From NCBI GenBank assembly GCA_041633555.1, contig JBFKFZ010000005.1, positions 44,145-108,144 of the forward strand: a stretch of 64,000 nucleotides of DNA. Direction: 5' to 3'. This stretch comes from JAHEAO01 sp041633555 (GTDB taxonomy: Bacteria > Pseudomonadota > Alphaproteobacteria > Rhodobacterales > Rhodobacteraceae). Position numbers and translations under genes: made by a program. Each line of letters begins with the position of its first letter. Position 1 is the first letter of the stretch. Below the pieces are notes generated by a model, which saw only the letters and a list, made by a program, of their open reading frames with translations, had not been told where the DNA came from and did no database searches. Shown here piece after piece: positions 17,325 to 28,171 of the stretch.

Positions 17325-18371
17325 ATGCTGATGTTCATCCTCAGGCGCCTGGGAACCATGCTGATCACGGCGCTTTGCCTGACCTTCATCGTGTTCTTCC
17401 TGACCAACCTGCCCCCCAACCTCGAGAAAGTCGCCAAGTCAGAGGCCGGATCTCGGATCTCGGACGAAGAGGTTGAAAGCTGGCTGGAAAAGAACGGTTA
17501 TGCGCAACCGATCATCATTCGGTATGGCGAATGGCTGGGCGTGATCCCGGGCTGGACCCGGGAAGGCGACGATGGTCGGATCACGGGCCGCTGCGTCAAA
17601 CCGGACATGAGCCCGGAGGAGGTGCCCGGATTCTGCGGCATTCTGCAGGGCGAATGGGGTTTCTCGACCGTCTTCAAGGAAGAGGTCGGCACAATCATCA
17701 ACCGCCGGCTTGGCCTGACCGGCATCCTGATGGGCTGCGTCATGCTGGTCATGGTTCCGGTTGCGCTGATCGTCGGAGTGCTGGCCGGGATGCGCGAAGG
17801 CTCGCGTCTGGACCGTTCCCTCTCAACCGCCTCGATCGCCACCACGGCCACGCCGGAATATGTTTCGGGCGTCATCTTCATCGCGGTCTTCGCCTCTTCG
17901 GCCGTGGGCCTCAAATGGTTCTCTGGCACCGCGACCAGTGCGATGGATGACATCACATTCGCGAATTTCACCCTGCCGGTCGTGACGATTGCGCTTTACG
18001 GCATCGGCTATATCGCCCGGATGACCCGCGCCAGCATGGCCGAGGTGATGACCGCGCAATATATCCGCACGGCGCGCCTAAAGGGCGTGAGCTTCCCCAA
18101 CATCGTGATGAAACACGCGCTCCGGAACGCGCTGATCGCCCCCTTCACGGTGATCATGCTGCAATTCCCCTGGCTTCTGAACGGCGTCGTCATCGTCGAG
18201 ACGCTCTTCAACTACAAGGGTTTCGGCTGGACGCTGGTCGAGGCTGCCGGGAACAATGACATCGAGCTGCTTCTCGCTTGCTCGGTCGTCGCCGTCTTCG
18301 TCGTTCTGGTCACCCAGCTGATTTCCGATATCGGCTATGTGTTCCTGAACCCGCGCATCAGAATTTCGTAA
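17325..18371 (+). CDS. ABC transporter permease, DppB/OppB type
   Basis: Integral-membrane subunit of the importer. The first helix follows the MLMFILRRLGTMLITAL start typical of DppB proteins. Further spans lie around residues 130-155, 170-195, 210-225, 270-295 and 310-335. The EAA-type cytoplasmic loop that meets the ATPase reads YIRTARLKGVSFPNIVMKHALRNA. Between the first two helices is a roughly 90-residue periplasmic segment with two cysteines (RCVKPDM and GFCGILQGEW) that could form a disulfide. Length is 348 aa. The second permease starts 12 bases downstream. Confidence 0.9.
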   Translation: MLMFILRRLGTMLITALCLTFIVFFLTNLPPNLEKVAKSEAGSRISDEEVESWLEKNGYAQPIIIRYGEWLGVIPGWTREGDDGRITGRCVKPDMSPEEVPGFCGILQGEWGFSTVFKEEVGTIINRRLGLTGILMGCVMLVMVPVALIVGVLAGMREGSRLDRSLSTASIATTATPEYVSGVIFIAVFASSAVGLKWFSGTATSAMDDITFANFTLPVVTIALYGIGYIARMTRASMAEVMTAQYIRTARLKGVSFPNIVMKHALRNALIAPFTVIMLQFPWLLNGVVIVETLFNYKGFGWTLVEAAGNNDIELLLACSVVAVFVVLVTQLISDIGYVFLNPRIRIS

Positions 18372-18383
18372 GGAGCCGCCGCC

Positions 18384-19535
18384 ATGGAAGACCTCTCCTG
18401 GGGCAGTATCATCGCCCGCATCCTTACCCAGTTCTGGCCGGTCTGGATCGGCATGATCCTGGTCTTTGCGCTTTCGATCTCCTACAAGCGACGGCTTGGC
18501 CTCTACGGCAAGCTTTTCGACTCGACCATCGGCATGGTCGGGTTCGCGCTGGTGCTGTTCTGGTTCTTCACTGCGATCTTCGCCGACATGATCGCCATGT
18601 ACGAACCGCTCAAAGTGGTCTCGGGCATGAAGAACAAGGTGCCGGGAACCGCCCTGCCCGATGGTTCGGGCTATTACCTTTTCGGCGGCGACGGTCTGGC
18701 GCGCGATGTCTTCAGCCGCATGGTGATGGGCGCGCGCGAAGTGCTGATCATCGCGCCGGCCGCGACGCTCTTCGCCTTCATGGTGGGCATCACGTTGGGG
18801 CTACCGGCAGGCTATTTCGGCGGCCGTCTGGACACGTTCCTGTCATTCCTCGCCAACCTCGTCCTCGCCTTCCCGGTCATCCTGCTCTTCTACCTTCTGG
18901 TCACCCCCGAGATCGTTCTGACCGGCATCCCCACCTATCTTGCGGCGGTATTGTTCCTCTTCCCGATAATCTTCCTCGTGATCCTGTTCAACAGCCGGTT
19001 CTTCGTGCAGCCGAAGAAGCGCAACATCTATGTCGCGATCACGCTGGTCGTGGGTCTCTGGCTTTATCTTGGCCTTGCCTGGAACGCCGATCCGCTGGGG
19101 CTGGTCTCGATGCAACCCAACATCCTGATCGTCTTCGTCTCGGTGGTGTTCGTGAACTCGCCCACCGTGTTCCGGATCGTCCGCGGCATCGTGCTGGACA
19201 TCAAGACACGCGATTACGTGGCGGCGGGCCAGACCCGGGGCGAAGGCCCTTGGTACATCATGCTTTGGGAAATCCTGCCGAATGCCCGCGGTCCGCTGAT
19301 CGTCGATTTCTGCCTGCGCATCGGCTACACGACGATCCTTCTCGGAACCCTCGGGTTCTTTGGCTTGGGCGTTTCGCCCGACAGCCCGGACTGGGGCTCC
19401 ACCATCAACGAAGGCCGCAGGCTTCTGTCGATCTACCCGCATCCCGCGCTGGTGCCCGCGATCGCGCTGATGAGCCTCGTGCTCGGCCTCAACCTGCTGG
19501 CAGACGGTCTGCGCGAAGAAAGCCTGAGGGACTAA
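18384..19535 (+). CDS. ABC transporter permease, DppC/OppC type, with enlarged membrane region
   Basis: Partner permease of the importer. It ends with DppC features: the EAA loop (IKTRDYVAAGQTRGEGPWYIM), LPNARGPLIVDFCLRIGYTTIL, and the FFGLGVSPDSPDWGSTINEGR segment. At 383 aa it is longer than most DppC proteins. Between the VLAFPVILLFYLL helix and the EAA loop it carries about 90 extra residues with two additional predicted spans and a basic linker (QPKKRN). The N-terminus also has an extra helix (FWPVWIGMILVFAL). These additions suggest a specialised subfamily. The last codons are followed by the ATPase gene. Confidence 0.88.
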   Translation: MEDLSWGSIIARILTQFWPVWIGMILVFALSISYKRRLGLYGKLFDSTIGMVGFALVLFWFFTAIFADMIAMYEPLKVVSGMKNKVPGTALPDGSGYYLFGGDGLARDVFSRMVMGAREVLIIAPAATLFAFMVGITLGLPAGYFGGRLDTFLSFLANLVLAFPVILLFYLLVTPEIVLTGIPTYLAAVLFLFPIIFLVILFNSRFFVQPKKRNIYVAITLVVGLWLYLGLAWNADPLGLVSMQPNILIVFVSVVFVNSPTVFRIVRGIVLDIKTRDYVAAGQTRGEGPWYIMLWEILPNARGPLIVDFCLRIGYTTILLGTLGFFGLGVSPDSPDWGSTINEGRRLLSIYPHPALVPAIALMSLVLGLNLLADGLREESLRD

Positions 19536-19563
19536 CCGAGATGAACGCACAGGGAATCACGTC

Positions 19564-21645
<2,082 letters not shown>

Positions 21646-21779
21646 GTGAGAGGGGGTTGCGGCCCTCACGCCGTCACGTGCCGGTTGCCTCTCTGCAGGC
21701 CTCGCCGAACCGGCCAAGAGATAACCGAGGGGCGCATACCACTTACCTGGTCACTTATGGAGAGTTCGGAGGTCCGGCA

Positions 21780-22157
21780 TCAGGCCAACTGGGTAATAAC
21801 CATCGTGGCGGGAAGATCACCTTGCGCCGACGAGACGTGGCCGGCTCCGGTGGTGTCTTCCATCCAGAAGAGATCACCGGCGGTGAATTCGCGGACCTCG
21901 CCGGAACCGGCCTCGACCCGAAATCTGCCCGACAGGATCGCGGCTATCTGGCAATGAGGGGAGCGGTGCTGGACGCCTTTCCAACCGGCCGGCAGGGACA
22001 GAAAGACAAACCCTGTTGCCGAAAGCTGGTCGGAAACGTGCAATGGTTTTGCCGGCGGAACGAAATCCTTCAGCTTGAGATTGGCTTCCCGGTCTTCGAA
22101 ATACGACACGCCATCGAGGTCTTCGAGAAGTATGGAGTAGCGCAAAGGTTCCTCCAT
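21780..22157 (-). CDS. Cupin-domain protein
   Basis: Small single-domain cupin, 125 aa from ATG 22157. Motif 1 is recognisable in WKGVQHRSPHCQIAAILSG and motif 2 in GDLFWMEDTTGAGH, giving histidines suited to metal binding. No DNA-binding domain is present, so it is an enzyme or sensor rather than a regulator as it stands. The frame is open to 22325, but the added residues look like non-coding translation, and no clear ribosome site marks either start. It is 15 bases downstream of nothing coding on its strand except the transglycosylase gene beyond 22341, whose stop is not upstream of it; it is best treated as following that region loosely. Function and substrate are unknown. Confidence 0.6.
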   Translation of the reverse strand: MEEPLRYSILLEDLDGVSYFEDREANLKLKDFVPPAKPLHVSDQLSATGFVFLSLPAGWKGVQHRSPHCQIAAILSGRFRVEAGSGEVREFTAGDLFWMEDTTGAGHVSSAQGDLPATMVITQLA

Positions 22158-22340
22158 GATCAGGCTTTGCACGATGCACCGAAGAGAGTATCCAGCCGGC
22201 TCGCCACCTTGCAATACTCTCAAGCCGATTGGCGAAGATTCTTCCCGGATCCCTGTTTCGGTGAGATTGCGCGTTGCTTCGTCCGTTCGAGGACAGAATC
22301 CGCCGATTGGCCGTCGTGTGTCCAAAGACCGGCACCGATC

Positions 22341-22928
22341 CTACCGGCCCCAGATCACCTTCACGTATTTCTGGGTTTCGCGGTAGGGTGGGACGCCGGC
22401 ATATTTCTCGACCGCTTCCGGCCCGGCATTGTAGGCCGCAAGAGCCAGCCGCCAGCTGCCGAACTTGTCGTACATCATCCTCAGATAGCGCGCCCCGCCC
22501 TCTAGATTGGCCGCGGGATCATGCGGGTCGACGCGGAGCAATCGTGCGGTCTGCGGCATCAACTGCGCCAACCCGATCGCACCTTTCGGGGACTTCGCGT
22601 GCCGGTTCCAGCCGCTTTCCTGCTGCACGAGCTTCAGGAAAAGGTCGGTCGGCACGCCGTGGCGCATTGCTGCCGATCTTGCCGTCGACAGGTATTGGCC
22701 CTTGTAGCTGCCGTTGTATCGCAACGTCGCCGCAGCCGTGTCGAACGATCGGTTCGGCTGCAATCGCGCCGAATTGGCATATTGCTTGGCGGCCCGGCCA
22801 TCGAGCACGCTGGTCTGTGACTTGAAGAGGGCCGCCCGCGAGCTTGTCGACAGCGTCAGATCGGCCGCATGCACCATCCCGGTCAGGCCCATGAGCCCGA
22901 CCATGGCAGGAACCAAGGTCTTTTGCAT
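22341..22928 (-). CDS. Lytic transglycosylase (SLT domain), secreted
   Basis: Periplasmic enzyme that cleaves peptidoglycan glycan strands. A signal peptide (MQKTLVPAMVGLMG..., ending near HAA at residue 21) precedes a spacer and a C-terminal SLT domain. The catalytic glutamate is in QQESGWNRHA (about residue 96), followed by GAIGLAQLMPQTA, NLEGGARYLRMMYDKFG and LALAAYNAGP, all hallmarks of the family. Length is 195 aa. It is divergent from ssb with about 190 bases between the starts. The cupin gene lies downstream on the same strand. Confidence 0.92.
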   Translation of the reverse strand: MQKTLVPAMVGLMGLTGMVHAADLTLSTSSRAALFKSQTSVLDGRAAKQYANSARLQPNRSFDTAAATLRYNGSYKGQYLSTARSAAMRHGVPTDLFLKLVQQESGWNRHAKSPKGAIGLAQLMPQTARLLRVDPHDPAANLEGGARYLRMMYDKFGSWRLALAAYNAGPEAVEKYAGVPPYRETQKYVKVIWGR

Positions 22929-23122
22929 TTTATTGCCCCTCGTATCCGGGGCAATCTAGCAAAATCGGCCCTGAAATCCAGCCCCGGCCGGCAGGAGGTT
23001 GCATTTCAACCTGACGTTGTCCGGGGATTTCCATTCCGGCCCGGACACATTAACCTTTCCTTCAAGTTGTCCGGATGGTGTAACCGGACCTGAATTTCAG
23101 CAAGATTCGTCGGAGGGCCAGA

Positions 23123-23602
23123 ATGGCGGGATCGGTTAACAAGGTAATCATCGTGGGCAATCTCGGACGCGACCCCGAAGTGCGCACATTCCAGAATGGC
23201 GGCAAGGTCTGCAACCTGCGGATCGCGACTTCTGAGAACTGGAAGGACAAGGCCACCGGCGAACGCCGTGAGAAGACCGAATGGCACTCGGTCGCGATCT
23301 TCTCGGAGCCGCTGGCACGGATCGCCGAGCAATATCTCAAGAAGGGATCGAAGGTCTATATCGAGGGCCAGCTCGAGACCCGAAAATGGCAGGACCAGTC
23401 CGGCCAGGACCGCTACACGACCGAGATCGTCCTGCGGCCCTATCGCGGCGAACTGACCCTGCTCGACGGTCGCGGTGACGGCGGCGGCGGCGGAGGTTAC
23501 GGCGATCAGGGCGGCGGCTACGAAGGCGGATCTTCCGGCGGTGGCGGCGCGAGCTATGGCGGCGGCGCGCGCAGCGACATGGATGACGAGATCCCGTTCT
23601 AG
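23123..23602 (+). CDS. ssb: Single-stranded DNA-binding protein Ssb
   Basis: Coats single-stranded DNA during replication, repair and recombination. The OB fold spans about residues 1-110 (NKVIIVGNLGRDPE, WHSVAIFSEPLA, GSKVYIEGQLETRKW). A glycine-rich linker follows, and the acidic tip DMDDEIPF at the C-terminus recruits partner proteins. Length is 159 aa. CGGAGGG lies 6-8 bases before the ATG. I found no GTTC-N7-GTTC LexA box in the 194 bases upstream, in contrast to recA. Divergent from the transglycosylase gene. Confidence 0.97.
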   Translation: MAGSVNKVIIVGNLGRDPEVRTFQNGGKVCNLRIATSENWKDKATGERREKTEWHSVAIFSEPLARIAEQYLKKGSKVYIEGQLETRKWQDQSGQDRYTTEIVLRPYRGELTLLDGRGDGGGGGGYGDQGGGYEGGSSGGGGASYGGGARSDMDDEIPF

Positions 23603-23648
23603 GCCTGCATCCGGTCTTTCGCCAAGAAGAGCGCAAGGAGGCTGAGGG

Positions 23649-24731
23649 ATGACCTGGTCGTTTTCGGTCGGACGAATTCTCGGGACCGAAATCCGGATCC
23701 ATGCGACCTTCTTCCTGTTGCTCCTGTGGATCGCGGTCGGCACCTATCTGGCGGGCGGCGCGAGCCGCGCGGTCAGCAACCTGATCTTCGTACTCGCGCT
23801 CTTCGCCTGCGTTCTGGCGCATGAATTCGGCCATATCCTAATGGCCCGGCGCTATGGCATCGCCACGCCAGATGTCACGCTGCTGCCGATTGGCGGCATG
23901 GCGCGGCTGGAACGTATCCCGGAACGGCCACTGCAGGAAATTGCGGTGGCGCTGGCAGGTCCCGCCGTCAATGTCGCGATCTGGCTGATCCTGACACTTG
24001 CGCTCGGGGCCGAGACCCGGATGGCAAGGCTGGAGAACATCGACGACCCGGCGCAGGGGTTCCTGGCGCGATTGGCCGCGGTCAATCTGTTCCTGGTTCT
24101 TTTCAACATGATCCCTGCCTTTCCGATGGATGGCGGCCGGGTTTTCCGAGCCGCGATTGCGCTTTGGGTCGGCCGCGTTCAAGCCACGCGAATCGCGGCG
24201 ATAGCCGGACAGGGGCTGGCCTTCCTCTTCGGCCTTGTCGGGCTGATCTCGGGCAATCCGTTTCTGTTGCTGATCGCGGTCTTCGTCTTCATCGCCGCCT
24301 CATCGGAAAACTCTGACGTCGCGATGCGGGAACTGGCGCGCAACATGAAGGCGCGTGAGGCGATGATCACCGCTTACGAAGCGCTTGCCCCGTACGATTC
24401 GGTCCAGGCCGCCGCGTCGGCGCTGACCCGCACCACGCAGCACGAATTTCCGGTGCTTGAACCCGACGGCCGCGTCGTCGGGTTCCTCGATCGGAACACA
24501 ATCTTCGCCGCCTTGCACGCAGAGGGGCCGAAGCCCGATGTTTCAGCACTGATGGCGACCGATTTCCCGTCGGTGACGCTGACCGCGCCGCTGCAATCGG
24601 CGCTCGATCAGCTGTTTCGCACGAAATCCCCTGCGGTGGCCGTCACAGACCGCGCGGGCCACATGATCGGCTATATCACGCGCGAGAATATCGGTGAGCT
24701 GATGGTCGTCGCGGGCCAGACCAGCCGTTAG
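23649..24731 (+). CDS. Site-2 protease family protein with CBS pair
   Basis: Polytopic M50-family intramembrane metalloprotease, distinct from RseP: no PDZ domain, and a pair of CBS domains at the C-terminus (about residues 235-355). The zinc motif HEFGH lies in LAHEFGHILMARRYG (about residues 58-62), and the second motif is in FNMIPAFPMDGGRVFR. Such S2P-CBS proteins are thought to respond to adenine nucleotides or metabolic state through the CBS pair; targets are unknown. AAGGAGG lies shortly before ATG 23649, 46 bases after ssb. It converges with aroB, overlapping its end by 4 bases. Length is 360 aa. Confidence 0.88.
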   Translation: MTWSFSVGRILGTEIRIHATFFLLLLWIAVGTYLAGGASRAVSNLIFVLALFACVLAHEFGHILMARRYGIATPDVTLLPIGGMARLERIPERPLQEIAVALAGPAVNVAIWLILTLALGAETRMARLENIDDPAQGFLARLAAVNLFLVLFNMIPAFPMDGGRVFRAAIALWVGRVQATRIAAIAGQGLAFLFGLVGLISGNPFLLLIAVFVFIAASSENSDVAMRELARNMKAREAMITAYEALAPYDSVQAAASALTRTTQHEFPVLEPDGRVVGFLDRNTIFAALHAEGPKPDVSALMATDFPSVTLTAPLQSALDQLFRTKSPAVAVTDRAGHMIGYITRENIGELMVVAGQTSR

Positions 24732-25840
24732 CGGCCCCGCAGCGCATCTGCCAAAACAGTGCGTACCACTGAGATGTCCACATCCCTCGCAACGAAGGCG
24801 TCGCCGACCCCACGGGCGAGAATGAAACGCAGCTTGCCGTCCAGCACCTTCTTGTCCTGCCCCATCAGCGCCAGTAGCGCCTTGGCATCGGGCAAATCGC
24901 CGGGGATGTCGGCCAGATCGGTCTTCATCCCCATCTCCCGCAGATGCGCCCGCACCCGGCTTGGAACCTCCTGCGCGCAGAGGCCGAGCCGCGCTGAGGT
25001 CTCGAAGGCAAGCGCGCAGCCGATAGCGACGCCTTCGCCGTGGAGCAGCCGGTCGGAATAGCCGGTCGCCGCTTCAAGCGCATGGCAGAAGGTGTGACCG
25101 AGATTGAGCAGCGCGCGGTCGCCCTGTTCGGTTTCATCTTGCACGACGATCTCGGCCTTCATCTCGACCGAGCGGCGCACGGCATGGGCCCGCAGCGCCA
25201 TGTCACCGGCCGCCAGCGCCGGGCCGTTCTTTTCCAGCAAGTCGAAGAACTTCGCATCACCCAGCAGTCCGTATTTCACCACTTCGCCGTAGCCCGCGAG
25301 AAAGTCCCGCTGTCTGAGCGTGCCAAGCACAGAGATGTCGGCCAGCACGAGCACCGGCTGGTGAAACGCGCCGATCAGGTTCTTGCCATGGGCGGAGTTG
25401 ATGCCGGTCTTGCCTCCGACCGAACTGTCGACCTGCGCCAGTAGCGAGGTCGGCAGCTGCACGAATCTCACGCCGCGCCGCAGGATCGCCGCTGCGAAAC
25501 CGGCCAGATCACCGATCACGCCGCCGCCAAGCGCGATGACGATGTCGCGCCGCTCGATCTTCTCGGCCAGCAGCCACTCGACGGCCCTGCAGAGATTGCT
25601 CCAGTCCTTTGTCGCCTCGCCTGCCGGCAGGCTGAGCGCGACCGTCTCGATACCCTGCGCGGCAAGGCCCGCGCGCAGCGGCTCCAGATGCAGACGGGCG
25701 ACATTTTCGTCGGTCAGGACCGCCACCCGCGGCCGGTGCAGAAACGGGGCGATATGCGTCCCTGCCGCGGCGATCAGACCCTCGCCGATGCGGACGTCAT
25801 AGGCGCGCTCGCCCAATGGCACATGTACGGTTTCCATCAT
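24728..25840 (-). CDS. aroB: 3-dehydroquinate synthase AroB
   Basis: Second shikimate-pathway enzyme, an NAD- and metal-dependent cyclase. Diagnostic segments are ALGGGVIGDLAGFAAA, PTSLLAQVDSSVGGKTGIN, GYGEVVKYGL, the metal-binding LNLGHTFCHALE and LLHGEGVAIG. ATG 25840 and ATG 25837 are both possible; the first gives an ATGA overlap with the aroK stop. GAGAGG lies just upstream. The much longer frame to 26050 is a translation of aroK in another phase. The protein is 370 aa and is coupled to aroK. Confidence 0.95.
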   Translation of the reverse strand: MMETVHVPLGERAYDVRIGEGLIAAAGTHIAPFLHRPRVAVLTDENVARLHLEPLRAGLAAQGIETVALSLPAGEATKDWSNLCRAVEWLLAEKIERRDIVIALGGGVIGDLAGFAAAILRRGVRFVQLPTSLLAQVDSSVGGKTGINSAHGKNLIGAFHQPVLVLADISVLGTLRQRDFLAGYGEVVKYGLLGDAKFFDLLEKNGPALAAGDMALRAHAVRRSVEMKAEIVVQDETEQGDRALLNLGHTFCHALEAATGYSDRLLHGEGVAIGCALAFETSARLGLCAQEVPSRVRAHLREMGMKTDLADIPGDLPDAKALLALMGQDKKVLDGKLRFILARGVGDAFVARDVDISVVRTVLADALRGR

Positions 25841-26385
25841 TTCTGCCTCTCCAGGACGTCGGTGCGGGTCAGAAGCGCCTCGATGACGCGGCGCGCCATG
25901 TCCTCTATCGAATATTCGGGCCGCGCATCGACGATCAGTTCGGCATCGGCATAGCTCGGCTCGCGCATGGTACAAAGCTCTCCCAAAGTCTGGCGCGGAT
26001 TTGCGGTGCGCAAGAGCGGCCGCGTGGTCTTGTGGCGCACCCGGTTCCACAACAGATCGACATCGGCGCGCAGCCAGACGGCAACGCCTTTTTCCGAGAT
26101 GATCCGGCGATTGCGCTCCGCCAGAAAGGCCCCGCCCCCGGTCGAGAGAATCCCACGCTCCTGTTCCAGCAGACGGGTGATGACCTGGGTTTCCTTGTCG
26201 CGAAAGAACCGCTCGCCATCACGCTCGAAGATCTCGGCAATGGTCATGTTCGCGGCAACTTCGATCTCGGCATCGGAATCCAGGAACGGAACGCCGAGAA
26301 GCCTTGACAGGGCCGTGCCGACAGCCGTCTTCCCCGACCCCATCATGCCCACCAGCACGACGGTCTTTTTCAGCACATAAGCCAA
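25837..26385 (-). CDS. aroK: Shikimate kinase AroK
   Basis: Phosphorylates shikimate at the 3-hydroxyl, two steps before chorismate. The P-loop GMMGSGKTAVG sits near residues 13-23. DSDAEIE binds shikimate and magnesium, and STGGGAFL contains the conserved GGG. The adenine-side segment reads RPLLRTANPRQTL. Length is 182 aa from TTG 26385, with GGGACG upstream; a GTG four codons later is a possible alternative. aroB is translationally coupled downstream. The gene is divergent from the small membrane-protein gene at 26512. Confidence 0.93.
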   Translation of the reverse strand: MAYVLKKTVVLVGMMGSGKTAVGTALSRLLGVPFLDSDAEIEVAANMTIAEIFERDGERFFRDKETQVITRLLEQERGILSTGGGAFLAERNRRIISEKGVAVWLRADVDLLWNRVRHKTTRPLLRTANPRQTLGELCTMREPSYADAELIVDARPEYSIEDMARRVIEALLTRTDVLERQK

Positions 26386-26427
26386 CCGGCAGCGTCCCGC
26401 TCAAAAAAATCCGCTCTCCTGAATGGC

Positions 26428-26456
26428 GTGAACTGCCGGAAAATGCCATATATAAA
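26428..26456 (+). promoter_or_regulatory. Candidate promoter for the 45-aa protein, secreted protein and xerD
   Basis: GTGAAC (26428-26433) and TATAAA (26451-26456) are spaced by 17 bases in an AT-rich patch between aroK and the rightward small gene. The -10 matches consensus at 5 of 6 bases, the -35 at 3 of 6. It would give a leader of about 50 bases before ATG 26512. Confidence 0.4.
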
Positions 26457-26511
26457 AGTGCGAGCCGCCAAAGAGCGGCCGGATTGAGGCACGAGGCAGA
26501 AAGGCAAAGCT

Positions 26512-26649
26512 ATGTTTGGCAGGATTTTCAAGGTGCTGCTGTTCCTGTTGGTACTGGGATTCATCGGTCTGACAGGGTTTGCCTATCTCGGCGATCTGAC
26601 ACCGGATCAGACCGAGGTCAGGGAGCCGGTGGAGCTGAATGCTGACTAG
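26512..26649 (+). CDS. 45-aa single-span membrane protein
   Basis: Short gene missed by length cut-offs. ATG 26512 follows an AAAGG element by about 6 bases. A basic start (MFGRIFK) leads into a hydrophobic helix at about residues 8-27 (LLFLLVLGFIGLTGFAYL). An acidic tail containing DLTPDQTEVREPVE would face the periplasm by the positive-inside rule. Its last 11 bases overlap the start of the 510-aa secreted protein, so the two are probably coupled. I do not recognise a named family; the arrangement aroK / small protein / secreted protein / xerD suggests conserved co-expression. Confidence 0.7.
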   Translation: MFGRIFKVLLFLLVLGFIGLTGFAYLGDLTPDQTEVREPVELNAD

Positions 26650-28171
26650 GACGACGCTCGCAGTCACGGTGATCGCGGCGGGTGTATCTGCTCCTGCTCT
26701 GGCTCAGGCACCGCTGTCGGCCATCGACTGGTTGTCGGACAGCATCGCAACGCCCGTGACCATCGCACCGCCTCCGCAAGAGGATATTGCGGTCAGCGCC
26801 CTGCCCGAGGACGTGACTGTTTCTGAACTCGGGCAGCCGTCACCCGATGCGGTCGGACTGCTTCCGGCCAGTGCGACAGGCCTGTCGCCGGACCTGTGGG
26901 GCAGCAGCGCGTCGCGGGATCTGGCCCAGCGCCTCTTTGCCAAACGCACCGACATGCTGCCGGCGCTGCAGGATCTGCTTTACGACTTGCTTTTGACCGA
27001 ACTCGACCCGCCGGCCGATAGCGGCCCGGAACCGGTCCTGTTTCTGGCGCGGGTCGATGCGCTGCTGGCGCTGGGCGCGGTCGAACAGGCCGATGCGATG
27101 CTGCAGCGGGCGGGCGCGGAGGATGCCGAAATCTTCCGCCGCCGCTTTGACACGGCGCTGCTGCTGGGCACCGAGGATCGGGTCTGCCGGAGCCTGCTGG
27201 GTTCACCGGAACTGGCGCCGACCTATCCGACGCGGATCTTCTGCCTGGCGCGCGAGGGTGAATGGGATACTGCCGCTGTCACGCTGGAAACCGCCCGGGC
27301 GCTCGGTGTCATCTCGGATGCCGAGGACGCCTTGCTGGCTAGTTTTCTTGATCCCGATATCGCCGATGCGACGCTGCAACTGGCTGACACCTCGCGGCCC
27401 TCGCCGCTGGTCTTTCGCATGATGGAGGCGATCGGTGAGCCGCTGCCAACCGCCAACCTGCCGCGCGCCTTCGCGCATGTCGACCTGGATGAAACCGCCG
27501 GCTGGAAGGCGCAGATCGAGGCAGCCGAACGTCTGACCCGGACCGGAGCGATCGATCCGAACCGCCTCCTCGGACTCTACACCGATCGCGCGCCGGCCGC
27601 TTCGGGCGGCGTCTGGGAGCGTGCTAAGGCCATTCAGCAGCTGGACAAGGCGCTGTTGACGCAGGACCCCGAAGCGGTTGGTTCAGCCCTTCAGGAAGCC
27701 TGGCGGGCGATGGTCTCGATCCAGCTTGAAACCGCGCTGGCCTCGCTTTACGCTCCGCGTCTGGCAGAGATCCCGCTGACCGGTGCCGCTGCGACCCTCG
27801 CGCTTCACCTCGAGCTCTTGTCGGACCAGTACGAGCTGGCGGCACTCGACCATCTTCCCGCCAATCAGCGCGAACGGCTGCTTCGTTCTATCGCAACCGG
27901 CGATTTCGCGGGTGTCATCGCAGCGAGCCCGCTCGAAGCGGCGATTGTCGGGGGCTTCAGCGCCAGCGGCGTGCCGGTGCGGCTGCGCTCACTGACCGAT
28001 GAGAACCGGACGGGAGAGGCGATCCTGCGCGCGATGGATCTGCTCGATGAGGGGTCGAGGGGGGATCTCGATGAGGTCACTGACGGGCTGACATTCCTGC
28101 GCAGCGTCGGGCTGGAGGACACGGCCCGCCGCGCCGCGCTGCAACTTCTGCTGCTGGACCGGCGCGGATGA
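26639..28171 (+). CDS. Secreted alanine/leucine-rich protein of unknown function
   Basis: A signal peptide ends near ALAQAP (about residue 23), so the 510-aa product is periplasmic or envelope-associated. A proline-rich linker (about 40-60) precedes a long, mainly helical region. Alternating short helices such as VDALLALGAVEQADAMLQRAG and EWDTAAVTLETARALG resemble TPR-like or alpha-solenoid repeats, but I cannot assign a domain. Two cysteines (VCRSLL and RIFCLAREG) lie about 25 residues apart and could form a disulfide. It overlaps the 45-aa gene upstream by 11 bases and xerD downstream by 4. A structural or assembly role in the envelope is a guess. Confidence 0.75.
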   Translation: MLTRTTLAVTVIAAGVSAPALAQAPLSAIDWLSDSIATPVTIAPPPQEDIAVSALPEDVTVSELGQPSPDAVGLLPASATGLSPDLWGSSASRDLAQRLFAKRTDMLPALQDLLYDLLLTELDPPADSGPEPVLFLARVDALLALGAVEQADAMLQRAGAEDAEIFRRRFDTALLLGTEDRVCRSLLGSPELAPTYPTRIFCLAREGEWDTAAVTLETARALGVISDAEDALLASFLDPDIADATLQLADTSRPSPLVFRMMEAIGEPLPTANLPRAFAHVDLDETAGWKAQIEAAERLTRTGAIDPNRLLGLYTDRAPAASGGVWERAKAIQQLDKALLTQDPEAVGSALQEAWRAMVSIQLETALASLYAPRLAEIPLTGAAATLALHLELLSDQYELAALDHLPANQRERLLRSIATGDFAGVIAASPLEAAIVGGFSASGVPVRLRSLTDENRTGEAILRAMDLLDEGSRGDLDEVTDGLTFLRSVGLEDTARRAALQLLLLDRRG

